A stretch of 64,000 nt of DNA from Apostichopus japonicus (lineage: Eukaryota > Echinodermata > Holothuroidea > Aspidochirotida > Stichopodidae). The notes beneath the pieces were generated by a model. The model had not been told where the DNA came from. It was given only the letters and a program-made list of their open reading frames with translations, and did not search any database. The translations under genes and the position numbers were made by a program. The DNA lies in contig NC_092561.1 in NCBI RefSeq assembly GCF_037975245.1, forward strand, positions 16,685,001 to 16,749,000, written 5' to 3'. Positions 35,724-52,393 of this stretch are shown piece by piece. Each line of letters starts with the position of its first letter. Positions within the stretch are counted from its first letter, which is position 1.

Positions 35724-36104
35724 TTAAGCCTTCTTGCCTCCGGATGTCTTCTTGGGTAGAAGGACAGCCTGGATGTTTGGAAGAACACCTCCCTGGGCGA
35801 TGGTGACTCCGCTCAAGAGTTTGTTCAACTCCTCGTCGTTTCGGATGGCGAGTTGGAGATGACGGGGGATGATCCTGGTCTTCTTGTTGTCACGTGCAGC
35901 GTTACCGGCCAATTCCAAGATCTCGGCGGCGAGGTATTCTAGTACGGCAGCCAGGTAGACGGGTGCGCCAGCGCCGATCCTCTGGGCGTAATTTCCTCTT
36001 CGCAGGAACCTGTGTACACGACCTACTGGGAATTGAAGCCCTGCTCTTGCAGATCGACTCTTGGCCTTTGCCCTGGCCTTACCACCTTTGCCCCTGCCAG
36101 TCAT
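35724..36104 (-). CDS. H2A: Histone H2A, unit 2
   Basis: The protein is identical to the first full H2A. Stem-loop at 35670-35685 on the minus strand. Confidence 0.98.
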   Translation of the reverse strand: MTGRGKGGKARAKAKSRSARAGLQFPVGRVHRFLRRGNYAQRIGAGAPVYLAAVLEYLAAEILELAGNAARDNKKTRIIPRHLQLAIRNDEELNKLLSGVTIAQGGVLPNIQAVLLPKKTSGGKKA

Positions 36105-36468
36105 GATGAAGTAAATTTGGGTATGTTTTCGACTTGAAACGAATCAAAGAAATGATTTGCCTGCCGGAAAGCTCTCATTCAAGTAGTCCGGACTCTAAAG
36201 CTACAGCACAGTGCCCTTATGAGGGGATTCTTTGCCACCCTTTGCCCTGATCGTACAATGCGTGAAAGAATTAAGAAAAGCTTCCGCATTGTGATTGGCC
36301 AGCTCGTGTGTGCTGTGCAATGCATAGCACGTGCTTTGTCAATATGGGAAGTTTTTCTGCTTCGCTGAAGTGATATCAAATCTGTCATAAATACATTTCG
36401 CAGCGTGGAGGACACTCATTCACTCATCGCTTTACTTACCGTATCGCAACGAAAACTTCACGTCCAAA

Positions 36469-36840
36469 ATGGCACCAAAAGCTGCAGGAAAGGGAGCAAA
36501 GAAGGCCGCCAAGTCCAAGGCACCTCGCAACCCAGGAGACAAGAAGAGGCGAAGGACCAGGCGTGAGACTTACAGTATCTACATCTACAAAGTCATGAAG
36601 CAGGTCCACCCAGACACCGGTATCTCTAGCCGTGCTATGTCTATCATGAACAGCTTCGTGAACGACATCTTCGAGCGTATCGCCGCCGAAGCTTCCCGTT
36701 TGGCCCACTACAACAGGAAGTCCACCATCACCAGTCGGGAGGTCCAGACCGCCGTCAGACTGTTGCTGCCTGGTGAGCTCGCCAAGCATGCCGTCTCAGA
36801 GGGTACCAAGGCTGTCACCAAGTACACCACCTCCAAGTAG
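36469..36840 (+). CDS. H2B: Histone H2B, unit 3
   Basis: The protein is unchanged. Stem-loop at 36876-36891. The poly-A stretch in the spacer behind it is one base shorter than in units 1 and 2. Confidence 0.98.
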   Translation: MAPKAAGKGAKKAAKSKAPRNPGDKKRRRTRRETYSIYIYKVMKQVHPDTGISSRAMSIMNSFVNDIFERIAAEASRLAHYNRKSTITSREVQTAVRLLLPGELAKHAVSEGTKAVTKYTTSK

Positions 36841-38817
36841 ATTGTTCTTCTCGTGTAGAAGGCTCGACATCCAACGGCTCTTTTAAGGGCCATCCTATAT
36901 TCCAGAAACGGCAGACTTATCTCCCCCTCCTCAAACATGCAGTTTCGTTGTCTCTTATTTTAAGTAATCTAACATTGTATCATATATACCTGTTACTCTC
37001 AAGCCATTGACCGTGTAGTTGATCACGTTCTGGGGCCCGTTTATCGATAATAATAATATTAATAAGTGATATTTATATAGCGCATAATCAGCAAAGCTGC
37101 GCCAAAAAAAGAAAAAAAAAAGAAGTAAAAGCCAAAGGCAACAATATAAAAAAAAAAAAAAACACACCCGTACTAAACGATACTAAAACGCATATAGTCC
37201 AAAACAATTTAAGAAGCATGTAAATAGATTCAATCATAGTCCAGGTTTAAATATATATAAGTATGAGGAACTATAGTACAGTAAGAGAATTATTGTAAAA
37301 GCCTAAATACTAAACGATACAAAATAGAGCCCTAAACGTAGTAAATAAATGAAAATTTTTAAATTAAAAAAAAAAAAAAAACATTACAGTAAGAGAATTA
37401 TTACAAAATCCTAAAACAGATCAAATACCCAATACTGAACGATACAAAATAGAGTCTAAACGTACTAAATAAATGAAAGATAAATATTAAAAAAAATAAA
37501 ATGTTCAGAATTAAGTAACTAGTTCCAAACGTAGTATCTATGCACAATAACAGTTAAAACACAGTCAATCACACAGTAAAAGCGAGTCTAACATAATATG
37601 CTTTCAAAGCAGTTTTTAAAAGTGGTAAGAGAAATGCATACACTCACAGAGTTCGGTATAGGCATTCTGGGAGCGCTGACTGAGAAGGCTCTGTCGCCGG
37701 TCTTGCATCTTGTTCTCTTCTCCTTGAGCAATTCCTGCGATGATGACCGTAGGGTTCTGCTAGGTTTGTACGGTGTAAGGAGACAAGACAGGTATTAGAA
37801 TCCATAATAATCCATAATAAATCCAACAATAACGATAAATAACCTCTAAGTCCTCCCCCACCACACACAAACACTCAATAGTTTCACTTGCGATGATCGC
37901 GACATAGCCACATATGAAAATCCGCTCTTTAGTAAGACTGACGTTCATTTTTCGCCACTGTCAACTTCTGCACCTTTCTAGCTAATTAGTCTGGAACAAT
38001 AGCATGCGTGTTACGTAATCGACTCGCCAAGCCTAGCGAGCTTGGAAAAGTAACTTCCTCGGCTCACATTACCAGTGATCTACCGCGTGAGCCAAATAAA
38101 ATGCCCGAGGCAAGGGAAACTGTTCTGGCAGTGGTAAAAAAAGGGCGCATTTTCAAATGATATGTTGTCTCGCATTTGGGACTAATCGTGTAACGGTACA
38201 GTCGTGCATGCATTGTGTTCAATGGACAAGTAGCGATTCGGGAGGGGGGTGGAGGGGTGGGGGAAGTTCGTATTGTCTTGCTTCTTGGGTCGTATGTCTT
38301 AGAACTTCACTGGTTTGCTGTATTGGTGAACTGGGGGTTGTTGCAGAATTTTATTACGTATAATAACCGACTTCACTTGAGTATAAATAAAAGGAGTTTA
38401 CCCCTGCTCGACCTTCGCAAGAGGTCCTACGGGGGATAATATTGAAGTTTTGTAGAATAGACACTTCTTTTTTTTTCCTAGGGAAAGTTGTCTATATAAA
38501 CAAACAGGAGGTCGGAACTGAAGAGCCAATTAGGTAGGGATTACTAAAGGGGGGGGGGACTTCACTTGAGGGAGGGGGTGGATTTCAATTACGGTGTTTT
38601 GAAATTTCTAGCAAAATTGCCTATGCATATAACTTATTTTGCCCGATGCTGGCGTATACATACACACACACATACATTCACTCACACAAAGAAAAGAATT
38701 AAGACGACGAATTGCATGTTTCGAGGGAGAGGAATGAGTAACTCTCTCTGGGGATATTTGATGGCCCTTAAAAGAGCCGTTGGATTTCGATTCGTCTTCG
38801 TGACAGGAAAGATGCAT

Positions 38818-39159
<342 letters not shown>

Positions 39160-39871
39160 TCACAGTAAAATGTAGAAAGTCCCTCAATGTGTGGCATTAT
39201 ATTAGCGATACCCGTCAAGCAGGCGATGTTTTGAACGGACGTAAGCGAACTACCCCGATGTCTGCATCAGAACCCGTGGGAATGGAAGCTCGGCGGAGTT
39301 TGATGCCGTTTCTTGTTCGTCGTGTGATGTTCTATGTTATGAAATATCGGTGAGGGGTGAATTCGATAAGGCCAAATTTGTCCCGAATGGTCGAATATTG
39401 GCTTCACCCTGTCATTCCGTTAAAATATCACACGTAAAATTACACTTGACGCTAACTCTGTGTTAGCCTAATCTGACCAATCGACGAAGGTAATGTTCAT
39501 GACGTCACAATTGGGGATTGCTGACTGACTGTCAAATGCGAAGCTGGAGGGTTTTCGATAAGAGTTTTCAACAATTTTTCGTCATTTTAAATGGCAGAAA
39601 GTCTAAGAAATAGATACTTTATGAAAGTGACTACCATTTTCCTGCCCGGCATGAGCAGTTTCGACTACCGTTCGCTTAAATTAGGCTCCTGAAATTTGCC
39701 ATTGCCGCTTAGCTAATCAGAACGACTCGCGGCTGTCGCACTCGGCCAATCAGAATCGAGCACAGGTCGAGTGACGCGATTAGCGGGTTGTTTGAGGGGA
39801 GCTGCTTATAACGTGCGGTTTCTTGTAGTCCGTGCTTCATTACATCTTTGTACTGATAGAACACAGACTGA

Positions 39872-40288
<417 letters not shown>

Positions 40289-41480
40289 ATCGTATCTGTC
40301 TCCGACGGATTCTCGAAAACCAACGGCTCTTTTAAGGGCCATCATATCTACCAGTTAAAGCAGATTTTTCTCTCCCTCCGAACATGCAACTTGTCGTCTC
40401 ATTATTATTTTTTTTTTTTTTTTTTTTTTTTAATGATTATCATTATTATTGTAATTATTACTTCTATGCTGGGTGGTTGGTGATTCCCTTCGTGCATGAT
40501 GCAATTCACTAATCAATAATCAAAGTGAGCTTATCCCTAACTCATAATCATAACCCCTAATCCACACACACACACACTCTATCCTAATCGCCTTGGTATT
40601 ATAAGCGTGTTAACATGGGTTGACACACATCAGCGTGTATGTTAACGATCTCCAATACAAGAGAAGTAAATCTTAAAAACGTAGTAATATCTCTATCGTT
40701 CAAAGCACGGAAGATCTTAAATTTAATACCACTGCCATAACAGTTTACCTGCCTCGGGCATTTCAATAGGCTCTCGCAGTAGATCGGGGGAAAATTTGAG
40801 CTGATGCTCGTTCCCTCGGCTTGGCTTTGCGAATTGATTACGTAACACACCGACTAAAATTTCCAGACTTAATAACATTGAAAGGTGCGAAACGATTAAT
40901 ACTTGCGGTAGTATATGCCTCGTTAGTTGTTACAAGTTTCAAATTTCTAAGACTATTAATAATAAAGCCCTTAGGATCTGACTTAACACCCCAGATGCAT
41001 TGCTACCAGTAAGCTCATTGAAGCAGCAAAACTCAATATCTATTTTTATTTCAAACCCCAAAAGTTACAAAAATTATTAATAAATAATAATAATAATAAT
41101 AAGTTCCCTTTATCCCCTAATCCAAGATCTCTTGCTAAATACTTAATTCATAAAACCTGCGGCCAAAATCATGTGAAAAGTTCCCTACATACATTATATA
41201 TAGTTTTTTTAATTTTTTTTATTTTATGGGATGTTAGATTTCTGTCCAGCAGGAGTTTTCACTCAAATCTTGGGGTTTCTGACCTTTGGTTTTTGGCTGA
41301 GGGTCCGAAGCCCCACGATTATTAGGGTTGCAGCTAGCTGATACATCTAACTTAAAAGGAGAAATAAGACACTGACGCAAGCATGTTTGAGGAGAGGAAT
41401 GAGTATGTCTTTCTGGGTGATTTGATGGCCCTTAAAAGAGCCGTTGGTAATCGATGGGCGATTGCAATGCAACCTCCCCT

Positions 41481-41861
41481 TTAAGCCTTCTTGCCTCCGG
41501 ATGTCTTCTTGGGTAGAAGGACAGCCTGGATGTTTGGAAGAACACCTCCCTGGGCGATGGTGACTCCGCTCAAGAGTTTGTTCAACTCCTCGTCGTTTCG
41601 GATGGCGAGTTGGAGATGACGGGGGATGATCCTGGTCTTCTTGTTGTCACGTGCAGCGTTACCGGCCAATTCCAAGATCTCGGCGGCGAGGTATTCTAGT
41701 ACGGCAGCCAGGTAGACGGGTGCGCCAGCGCCGATCCTCTGGGCGTAATTTCCTCTTCGCAGGAACCTGTGTACACGACCTACTGGGAATTGAAGCCCTG
41801 CTCTTGCAGATCGACTCTTGGCCTTTGCCCTGGCCTTACCACCTTTGCCCCTGCCAGTCAT
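41481..41861 (-). CDS. H2A: Histone H2A, unit 3
   Basis: The protein is unchanged. Stem-loop at 41427-41442 on the minus strand. The promoter it shares with the next H2B carries two single-base indels not seen in other units. Confidence 0.98.
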   Translation of the reverse strand: MTGRGKGGKARAKAKSRSARAGLQFPVGRVHRFLRRGNYAQRIGAGAPVYLAAVLEYLAAEILELAGNAARDNKKTRIIPRHLQLAIRNDEELNKLLSGVTIAQGGVLPNIQAVLLPKKTSGGKKA

Positions 41862-42225
41862 GATGAAGTAAATTTGGGTATGTTTTCGACTTGAAACGAA
41901 TCAAAGAAATGATTTGCCTGCCGAAAGCTCTCATTCAAGTAGTCCGGACTCTAAAGCTACAGCACAGTGCCCTTATGAGGGGATTCTTTGCCACCCTTTG
42001 CCCTGATCGTACAATGCGTGAAAGAATTAAGAAAAGCTTCCGCATTGTGATTGGCCAAGCTCGTGTGTGCTGTGCAATGCATAGCACGTGCTTTGTCAAT
42101 ATGGGAAGTTTTTCTGCTTCGCTGAAGTGATATCAAATCTGTCATAAATACATTTCGCAGCGTGGAGGACACTCATTCACTCATCGCTTTACTTACCGTA
42201 TCGCAACGAAAACTTCACGTCCAAA

Positions 42226-42597
42226 ATGGCACCAAAAGCTGCAGGAAAGGGAGCAAAGAAGGCCGCCAAGTCCAAGGCACCTCGCAACCCAGGAGACAAG
42301 AAGAGGCGAAGGACCAGGCGTGAGACTTACAGTATCTACATCTACAAAGTCATGAAGCAGGTCCACCCAGACACCGGTATCTCTAGCCGTGCTATGTCTA
42401 TCATGAACAGCTTCGTGAACGACATCTTCGAGCGTATCGCCGCCGAAGCTTCCCGTTTGGCCCACTACAACAGGAAGTCCACCATCACCAGTCGGGAGGT
42501 CCAGACCGCCGTCAGACTGTTGCTGCCTGGTGAGCTCGCCAAGCATGCCGTCTCAGAGGGTACCAAGGCTGTCACCAAGTACACCACCTCCAAGTAG
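42226..42597 (+). CDS. H2B: Histone H2B, last copy before the gap
   Basis: The protein is unchanged. Stem-loop at 42633-42648. The unit continues only into the LINE relic, where the N gap begins. Confidence 0.98.
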   Translation: MAPKAAGKGAKKAAKSKAPRNPGDKKRRRTRRETYSIYIYKVMKQVHPDTGISSRAMSIMNSFVNDIFERIAAEASRLAHYNRKSTITSREVQTAVRLLLPGELAKHAVSEGTKAVTKYTTSK

Positions 42598-43407
42598 ATT
42601 GTTCTTCTCGTGTAGAAGGCTCGACATCCAACGGCTCTTTTAAGGGCCATCCTATATTCCAGAAACGGCAGACTTATCTCCCCCTCCTCAAACATGCAGT
42701 TTCGTTGTCTCTTATTTTAAGTAATCTAACATTGTATCATATATACCTGTTACTCTCAAGCCATTGACCGTGTAGTTGATCACGTTCTGGGGGCCCGTTT
42801 ATCGATAATAATAATATTAATAAGTGATATTTATATAGCGCATAATCAGCAAAGCTGCGCCAAAAAAAGAAAAAAAAAAGAAGTAAAAGCCAAAGGCAAC
42901 AATATAAAAAAAAAAAAAAAAACACACCCGTACTAAACGATACTAAAACGCATATAGTCCAAAACAATTTAAGAAGCATGTAAATAGATTCAATCATAGT
43001 CCAGGTTTAAATATATATAAGTATGAGGAACTATAGTACAGTAAGAGAATTATTGTAAAAGCCTAAATACTAAACGATACAAAATAGAGCCCTAAACGTA
43101 GTAAATAAATGAAAATTTTTAAATTAAAAAAAAAAAAAAACATTACAGTAAGAGAATTATTACAAAATCCTAAAACAGATCAAATACCCAATACTGAACG
43201 ATACAAAATAGAGTCTAAACGTACTAAATAAATGAAAGATAAATATTAAAAAAAATAAAATGTTCAGAATTAAGTAACTAGTTCCAAACGTAGTATCTAT
43301 GCACAATAACAGTTAAAACACAGTCAATCACACAGTAAAAGCGAGTCTAACATAATATGCTTTCAAAGCAGTTTTTAAAAGTGGTAAGAGAAATGCATAC
43401 ACTCACA

Positions 43408-43507
43408 NNNNNNNNNNNNNNNNNNNNNNNNNNNNNNNNNNNNNNNNNNNNNNNNNNNNNNNNNNNNNNNNNNNNNNNNNNNNNNNNNNNNNNNNNNNNN
43501 NNNNNNN
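43408..43507. other. Assembly gap of 100 N
   Basis: Exactly 100 N bases, the usual placeholder for a gap of unknown size. The left flank ends inside the LINE relic (equivalent to 26133 of unit 1). The right flank starts in the H4 leader of a unit in reverse orientation (equivalent to about 27712 of unit 1). The orientation of the array changes inside the gap. Confidence 0.98.
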
Positions 43508-43509
43508 AC

Positions 43510-43920
<411 letters not shown>

Positions 43921-45899
43921 ATGCATCTTTCCTGTCACGAAGACGAATCGAAATCCAACGGCTCTTTTAAGGGCCATCAAATATCCCCAGAGAGAGTTAC
44001 TCATTCCTCTCCCTCGAAACATGCAATTCGTCGTCTTAATTCTTTTCTTTGTGTGAGTGAATGTATGTGTGTGTGTATGTATACGCCAGCATCGGGCAAA
44101 ATAAGTTATATGCATAGGCAATTTTGCTAGAAATTTCAAAACACCGTAATTGAAATCCACCCCCTCCCTCAAGTGAAGTCCCCCCCCCCCTTTAGTAATC
44201 CCTACCTAATTGGCTCTTCAGTTCCGACCTCCTGTTTGTTTATATAGACAACTTTCCCTAGGAAAAAAAAAGAAGTGTCTATTCTACAAAACTTCAATAT
44301 TATCCCCCGTAGGACCTCTTGCGAAGGTCGAGCAGGGGTAAACTCCTTTTATTTATACTCAAGTGAAGTCGGTTATTATACGTAATAAAATTCTGCAACA
44401 ACCCCCAGTTCACCAATACAGCAACCAGTGAAGTTCTAAGACATACGACCCAAGAAGCAAGACAATACGAACTTCCCCCCACCCCTCCACCCCCCTCCCG
44501 AATCGCTACTTGTCCATTGAACACAATGCATGCACGACTGTACCGTTACACGATTAGTCCCAAATGCGAGACAACATATCATTTGAAAATGCGCCCTTTT
44601 TTTACCACTGCCAGAACAGTTTCCCTTGCCTCGGGCATTTTATTTGGCTCACGCGGTAGATCACTGGTAATGTGAGCCGAGGAAGTTACTTTTCCAAGCT
44701 CGCTAGGCTTGGCGAGTCGATTACGTAACACGCATGCTATTGTTCCAGACTAATTAGCTAGAAAGGTGCAGAAGTTGACAGTGGCGAAAAATGAACGTCA
44801 GTCTTACTAAAGAGCGGATTTTCATATGTGGCTATGTCGCGATCATCGCAAGTGAAACTATTGAGTGTTTGTGTGTGGTGGGGGAGGACTTAGAGGTTAT
44901 TTATCGTTATTGTTGGATTTATTATGGATTATTATGGATTCTAATACCTGTCTTGTCTCCTTACACCGTACAAACCTAGCAGAACCCTACGGTCATCATC
45001 GCAGGAATTGCTCAAGGAGAAGAGAACAAGATGCAAGACCGGCGACAGAGCCTTCTCAGTCAGCGCTCCCAGAATGCCTATACCGAACTCTGTGAGTGTA
45101 TGCATTTCTCTTACCACTTTTAAAAACTGCTTTGAAAGCATATTATGTTAGACTCGCTTTTACTGTGTGATTGACTGTGTTTTAACTGTTATTGTGCATA
45201 GATACTACGTTTGGAACTAGTTACTTAATTCTGAACATTTTATTTTTTTTAATATTTATCTTTCATTTATTTAGTACGTTTAGACTCTATTTTGTATCGT
45301 TCAGTATTGGGTATTTGATCTGTTTTAGGATTTTGTAATAATTCTCTTACTGTAATGTTTTTTTTTTTTTTTTAATTTAAAAATTTTCATTTATTTACTA
45401 CGTTTAGGGCTCTATTTTGTATCGTTTAGTATTTAGGCTTTTACAATAATTCTCTTACTGTACTATAGTTCCTCATACTTATATATATTTAAACCTGGAC
45501 TATGATTGAATCTATTTACATGCTTCTTAAATTGTTTTGGACTATATGCGTTTTAGTATCGTTTAGTACGGGTGTGTTTTTTTTTTTTTTTTATATTGTT
45601 GCCTTTGGCTTTTACTTCTTTTTTTTTTCTTTTTTTGGCGCAGCTTTGCTGATTATGCGCTATATAAATATCACTTATTAATATTATTATTATCGATAAA
45701 CGGGCCCCAGAACGTGATCAACTACACGGTCAATGGCTTGAGAGTAACAGGTATATATGATACAATGTTAGATTACTTAAAATAAGAGACAACGAAACTG
45801 CATGTTTGAGGAGGGGGAGATAAGTCTGCCGTTTCTGGAATATAGGATGGCCCTTAAAAGAGCCGTTGGATGTCGAGCCTTCTACACGAGAAGAACAAT

Positions 45900-46271
45900 C
45901 TACTTGGAGGTGGTGTACTTGGTGACAGCCTTGGTACCCTCTGAGACGGCATGCTTGGCGAGCTCACCAGGCAGCAACAGTCTGACGGCGGTCTGGACCT
46001 CCCGACTGGTGATGGTGGACTTCCTGTTGTAGTGGGCCAAACGGGAAGCTTCGGCGGCGATACGCTCGAAGATGTCGTTCACGAAGCTGTTCATGATAGA
46101 CATAGCACGGCTAGAGATACCGGTGTCTGGGTGGACCTGCTTCATGACTTTGTAGATGTAGATACTGTAAGTCTCACGCCTGGTCCTTCGCCTCTTCTTG
46201 TCTCCTGGGTTGCGAGGTGCCTTGGACTTGGCGGCCTTCTTTGCTCCCTTTCCTGCAGCTTTTGGTGCCAT
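45900..46271 (-). CDS. H2B: Histone H2B, right block copy 1
   Basis: The protein is identical to the left-block H2B. Stem-loop at 45849-45864 on the minus strand. It is divergent with the H2A at 46636. Confidence 0.98.
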   Translation of the reverse strand: MAPKAAGKGAKKAAKSKAPRNPGDKKRRRTRRETYSIYIYKVMKQVHPDTGISSRAMSIMNSFVNDIFERIAAEASRLAHYNRKSTITSREVQTAVRLLLPGELAKHAVSEGTKAVTKYTTSK

Positions 46272-46635
46272 TTTGGACGTGAAGTTTTCGTTGCGATACG
46301 GTAAGTAAAGCGATGAGTGAATGAGTGTCCTCCACGCTGCGAAATGTATTTATGACAGATTTGATATCACTTCAGCGAAGCAGAAAAACTTCCCATATTG
46401 ACAAAGCACGTGCTATGCATTGCACAGCACACACGAGCTGGCCAATCACAATGCGGAAGCTTTTCTTAATTCTTTCACGCATTGTACGATCAGGGCAAAG
46501 GGTGGCAAAGAATCCCCTCATAAGGGCACTGTGCTGTAGCTTTAGAGTCCGGACTACTTGAATGAGAGCTTTCCGGCAGGCAAATCATTTCTTTGATTCG
46601 TTTCAAGTCGAAAACATACCCAAATTTACTTCATC

Positions 46636-47016
46636 ATGACTGGCAGGGGCAAAGGTGGTAAGGCCAGGGCAAAGGCCAAGAGTCGATCTGCAAGAGCAGG
46701 GCTTCAATTCCCAGTAGGTCGTGTACACAGGTTCCTGCGAAGAGGAAATTACGCCCAGAGGATCGGCGCTGGCGCACCCGTCTACCTGGCTGCCGTACTA
46801 GAATACCTCGCCGCCGAGATCTTGGAATTGGCCGGTAACGCTGCACGTGACAACAAGAAGACCAGGATCATCCCCCGTCATCTCCAACTCGCCATCCGAA
46901 ACGACGAGGAGTTGAACAAACTCTTGAGCGGAGTCACCATCGCCCAGGGAGGTGTTCTTCCAAACATCCAGGCTGTCCTTCTACCCAAGAAGACATCCGG
47001 AGGCAAGAAGGCTTAA
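46636..47016 (+). CDS. H2A: Histone H2A, right block copy 1
   Basis: The protein is identical to the left-block H2A. Stem-loop at 47055-47070. It is convergent with H3. Confidence 0.98.
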   Translation: MTGRGKGGKARAKAKSRSARAGLQFPVGRVHRFLRRGNYAQRIGAGAPVYLAAVLEYLAAEILELAGNAARDNKKTRIIPRHLQLAIRNDEELNKLLSGVTIAQGGVLPNIQAVLLPKKTSGGKKA

Positions 47017-48208
47017 AGGGGAGGTTGCATTGCAATCGCCCATCGATTACCAACGGCTCTTTTAAGGGCCATCAAATCACCCAGAAAGACATACTCATTC
47101 CTCTCCTCAAACATGCTTGCGTCAGTGTCTTATTTCTCCTTTTAAGTTAGATGTATCAGCTAGCTGCAACCCTAATAATCGTGGGGCTTCGGACCCTCAG
47201 CCAAAAACCAAAGGTCAGAAACCCCAAGATTTGAGTGAAAACTCCTGCTGGACAGAAATCTAACATCCCATAAAATAAAAAAAATTAAAAAACTATATAT
47301 AATGTATGTAGGGAACTTTTCACATGATTTTGGCCGCAGGTTTTATGAATTAAGTATTTAGCAAGAGATCTTGGATTAGGGGATAAAGGGAACTTATTAT
47401 TATTATTATTATTTATTAATAATTTTTGTAACTTTTGGGGTTTGAAATAAAAATAGATATTGAGTTTTGCTGCTTCAATGAGCTTACTGGTAGCAATGCA
47501 TCTGGGGTGTTAAGTCAGATCCTAAGGGCTTTATTATTAATAGTCTTAGAAATTTGAAACTTGTAACAACTAACGAGGCATATACTACCGCAAGTATTAA
47601 TCGTTTCGCACCTTTCAATGTTATTAAGTCTGGAAATTTTAGTCGGTGTGTTACGTAATCAATTCGCAAAGCCAAGCCGAGGGAACGAGCATCAGCTCAA
47701 ATTTTCCCCCGATCTACTGCGAGAGCCTATTGAAATGCCCGAGGCAGGTAAACTGTTATGGCAGTGGTATTAAATTTAAGATCTTCCGTGCTTTGAACGA
47801 TAGAGATATTACTACGTTTTTAAGATTTACTTCTCTTGTATTGGAGATCGTTAACATACACGCTGATGTGTGTCAACCCATGTTAACACGCTTATAATAC
47901 CAAGGCGATTAGGATAGAGTGTGTGTGTGTGTGGATTAGGGGTTATGATTATGAGTTAGGGATAAGCTCACTTTGATTATTGATTAGTGAATTGCATCAT
48001 GCACGAAGGGAATCACCAACCACCCAGCATAGAAGTAATAATTACAATAATAATGATAATCATTAAAAAAAAAAAAAAAAAAAAAAAAATAATAATGAGA
48101 CGACAAGTTGCATGTTCGGAGGGAGAGAAAAATCTGCTTTAACTGGTAGATATGATGGCCCTTAAAAGAGCCGTTGGTTTTCGAGAATCCGTCGGAGACA
48201 GATACGAT

Positions 48209-48625
<417 letters not shown>

Positions 48626-49337
48626 TCAGTCTGTGTTCTATCAGTACAAAGATGTAATGAAGCACGGACTACAAGAAACCGCACGTTATAAGCAGCTCCC
48701 CTCAAACAACCCGCTAATCGCGTCACTCGACCTGTGCTCGATTCTGATTGGCCGAGTGCGACAGCCGCGAGTCGTTCTGATTAGCTAAGCGGCAATGGCA
48801 AATTTCAGGAGCCTAATTTAAGCGAACGGTAGTCGAAACTGCTCATGCCGGGCAGGAAAATGGTAGTCACTTTCATAAAGTATCTATTTCTTAGACTTTC
48901 TGCCATTTAAAATGACGAAAAATTGTTGAAAACTCTTATCGAAAACCCTCCAGCTTCGCATTTGACAGTCAGTCAGCAATCCCCAATTGTGACGTCATGA
49001 ACATTACCTTCGTCGATTGGTCAGATTAGGCTAACACAGAGTTAGCGTCAAGTGTAATTTTACGTGTGATATTTTAACGGAATGACAGGGTGAAGCCAAT
49101 ATTCGACCATTCGGGACAAATTTGGCCTTATCGAATTCACCCCTCACCGATATTTCATAACATAGAACATCACACGACGAACAAGAAACGGCATCAAACT
49201 CCGCCGAGCTTCCATTCCCACGGGTTCTGATGCAGACATCGGGGTAGTTCGCTTACGTCCGTTCAAAACATCGCCTGCTTGACGGGTATCGCTAATATAA
49301 TGCCACACATTGAGGGACTTTCTACATTTTACTGTGA

Positions 49338-49679
<342 letters not shown>

Positions 49680-51657
49680 ATGCATCTTTCCTGTCACGAA
49701 GACGAATCGAAATCCAACGGCTCTTTTAAGGGCCATCAAATATCCCCAGAGAGAGTTACTCATTCCTCTCCCTCGAAACATGCAATTCGTCGTCTTAATT
49801 CTTTTCTTTGTGTGAGTGAATGTATGTGTGTGTGTATGTATACGCCAGCATCGGGCAAAATAAGTTATATGCATAGGCAATTTTGCTAGAAATTTCAAAA
49901 CACCGTAATTGAAATCCACCCCCTCCCTCAAGTGAAGTCCCCCCCCCCTTTAGTAATCCCTACCTAATTGGCTCTTCAGTTCCGACCTCCTGTTTGTTTA
50001 TATAGACAACTTTCCCTAGGAAAAAAAAAGAAGTGTCTATTCTACAAAACTTCAATATTATCCCCCGTAGGACCTCTTGCGAAGGTCGAGCAGGGGTAAA
50101 CTCCTTTTATTTATACTCAAGTGAAGTCGGTTATTATACGTAATAAAATTCTGCAACAACCCCCAGTTCACCAATACAGCAAACCAGTGAAGTTCTAAGA
50201 CATACGACCCAAGAAGCAAGACAATACGAACTTCCCCCACCCCTCCACCCCCCTCCCGAATCGCTACTTGTCCATTGAACACAATGCATGCACGACTGTA
50301 CCGTTACACGATTAGTCCCAAATGCGAGACAACATATCATTTGAAAATGCGCCCTTTTTTTACCACTGCCAGAACAGTTTCCCTTGCCTCGGGCATTTTA
50401 TTTGGCTCACGCGGTAGATCACTGGTAATGTGAGCCGAGGAAGTTACTTTTCCAAGCTCGCTAGGCTTGGCGAGTCGATTACGTAACACGCATGCTATTG
50501 TTCCAGACTAATTAGCTAGAAAGGTGCAGAAGTTGACAGTGGCGAAAAATGAACGTCAGTCTTACTAAAGAGCGGATTTTCATATGTGGCTATGTCGCGA
50601 TCATCGCAAGTGAAACTATTGAGTGTTTGTGTGTGGTGGGGGAGGACTTAGAGGTTATTTATCGTTATTGTTGGATTTATTATGGATTATTATGGATTCT
50701 AATACCTGTCTTGTCTCCTTACACCGTACAAACCTAGCAGAACCCTACGGTCATCATCGCAGGAATTGCTCAAGGAGAAGAGAACAAGATGCAAGACCGG
50801 CGACAGAGCCTTCTCAGTCAGCGCTCCCAGAATGCCTATACCGAACTCTGTGAGTGTATGCATTTCTCTTACCACTTTTAAAAACTGCTTTGAAAGCATA
50901 TTATGTTAGACTCGCTTTTACTGTGTGATTGACTGTGTTTTAACTGTTATTGTGCATAGATACTACGTTTGGAACTAGTTACTTAATTCTGAACATTTTA
51001 TTTTTTTTAATATTTATCTTTCATTTATTTAGTACGTTTAGACTCTATTTTGTATCGTTCAGTATTGGGTATTTGATCTGTTTTAGGATTTTGTAATAAT
51101 TCTCTTACTGTAATGTTTTTTTTTTTTTTTTAATTTAAAAATTTTCATTTATTTACTACGTTTAGGGCTCTATTTTGTATCGTTTAGTATTTAGGCTTTT
51201 ACAATAATTCTCTTACTGTACTATAGTTCCTCATACTTATATATATTTAAACCTGGACTATGATTGAATCTATTTACATGCTTCTTAAATTGTTTTGGAC
51301 TATATGCGTTTTAGTATCGTTTAGTACGGGTGTGTTTTTTTTTTTTTTTTATATTGTTGCCTTTGGCTTTTACTTCTTTTTTTTTTCTTTTTTTGGCGCA
51401 GCTTTGCTGATTATGCGCTATATAAATATCACTTATTAATATTATTATTATCGATAAACGGGCCCCAGAACGTGATCAACTACACGGTCAATGGCTTGAG
51501 AGTAACAGGTATATATGATACAATGTTAGATTACTTAAAATAAGAGACAACGAAACTGCATGTTTGAGGAGGGGGAGATAAGTCTGCCGTTTCTGGAATA
51601 TAGGATGGCCCTTAAAAGAGCCGTTGGATGTCGAGCCTTCTACACGAGAAGAACAAT

Positions 51658-52029
51658 CTACTTGGAGGTGGTGTACTTGGTGACAGCCTTGGTACCCTCT
51701 GAGACGGCATGCTTGGCGAGCTCACCAGGCAGCAACAGTCTGACGGCGGTCTGGACCTCCCGACTGGTGATGGTGGACTTCCTGTTGTAGTGGGCCAAAC
51801 GGGAAGCTTCGGCGGCGATACGCTCGAAGATGTCGTTCACGAAGCTGTTCATGATAGACATAGCACGGCTAGAGATACCGGTGTCTGGGTGGACCTGCTT
51901 CATGACTTTGTAGATGTAGATACTGTAAGTCTCACGCCTGGTCCTTCGCCTCTTCTTGTCTCCTGGGTTGCGAGGTGCCTTGGACTTGGCGGCCTTCTTT
52001 GCTCCCTTTCCTGCAGCTTTTGGTGCCAT
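51658..52029 (-). CDS. H2B: Histone H2B, right block copy 2
   Basis: Identical protein. Stem-loop at 51607-51622 on the minus strand. Confidence 0.98.
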   Translation of the reverse strand: MAPKAAGKGAKKAAKSKAPRNPGDKKRRRTRRETYSIYIYKVMKQVHPDTGISSRAMSIMNSFVNDIFERIAAEASRLAHYNRKSTITSREVQTAVRLLLPGELAKHAVSEGTKAVTKYTTSK

Positions 52030-52393
52030 TTTGGACGTGAAGTTTTCGTTGCGATACGGTAAGTAAAGCGATGAGTGAATGAGTGTCCTCCACGCTGCGA
52101 AATGTATTTATGACAGATTTGATATCACTTCAGCGAAGCAGAAAAACTTCCCATATTGACAAAGCACGTGCTATGCATTGCACAGCACACACGAGCTGGC
52201 CAATCACAATGCGGAAGCTTTTCTTAATTCTTTCACGCATTGTACGATCAGGGCAAAGGGTGGCAAAGAATCCCCTCATAAGGGCACTGTGCTGTAGCTT
52301 TAGAGTCCGGACTACTTGAATGAGAGCTTTCCGGCAGGCAAATCATTTCTTTGATTCGTTTCAAGTCGAAAACATACCCAAATTTACTTCATC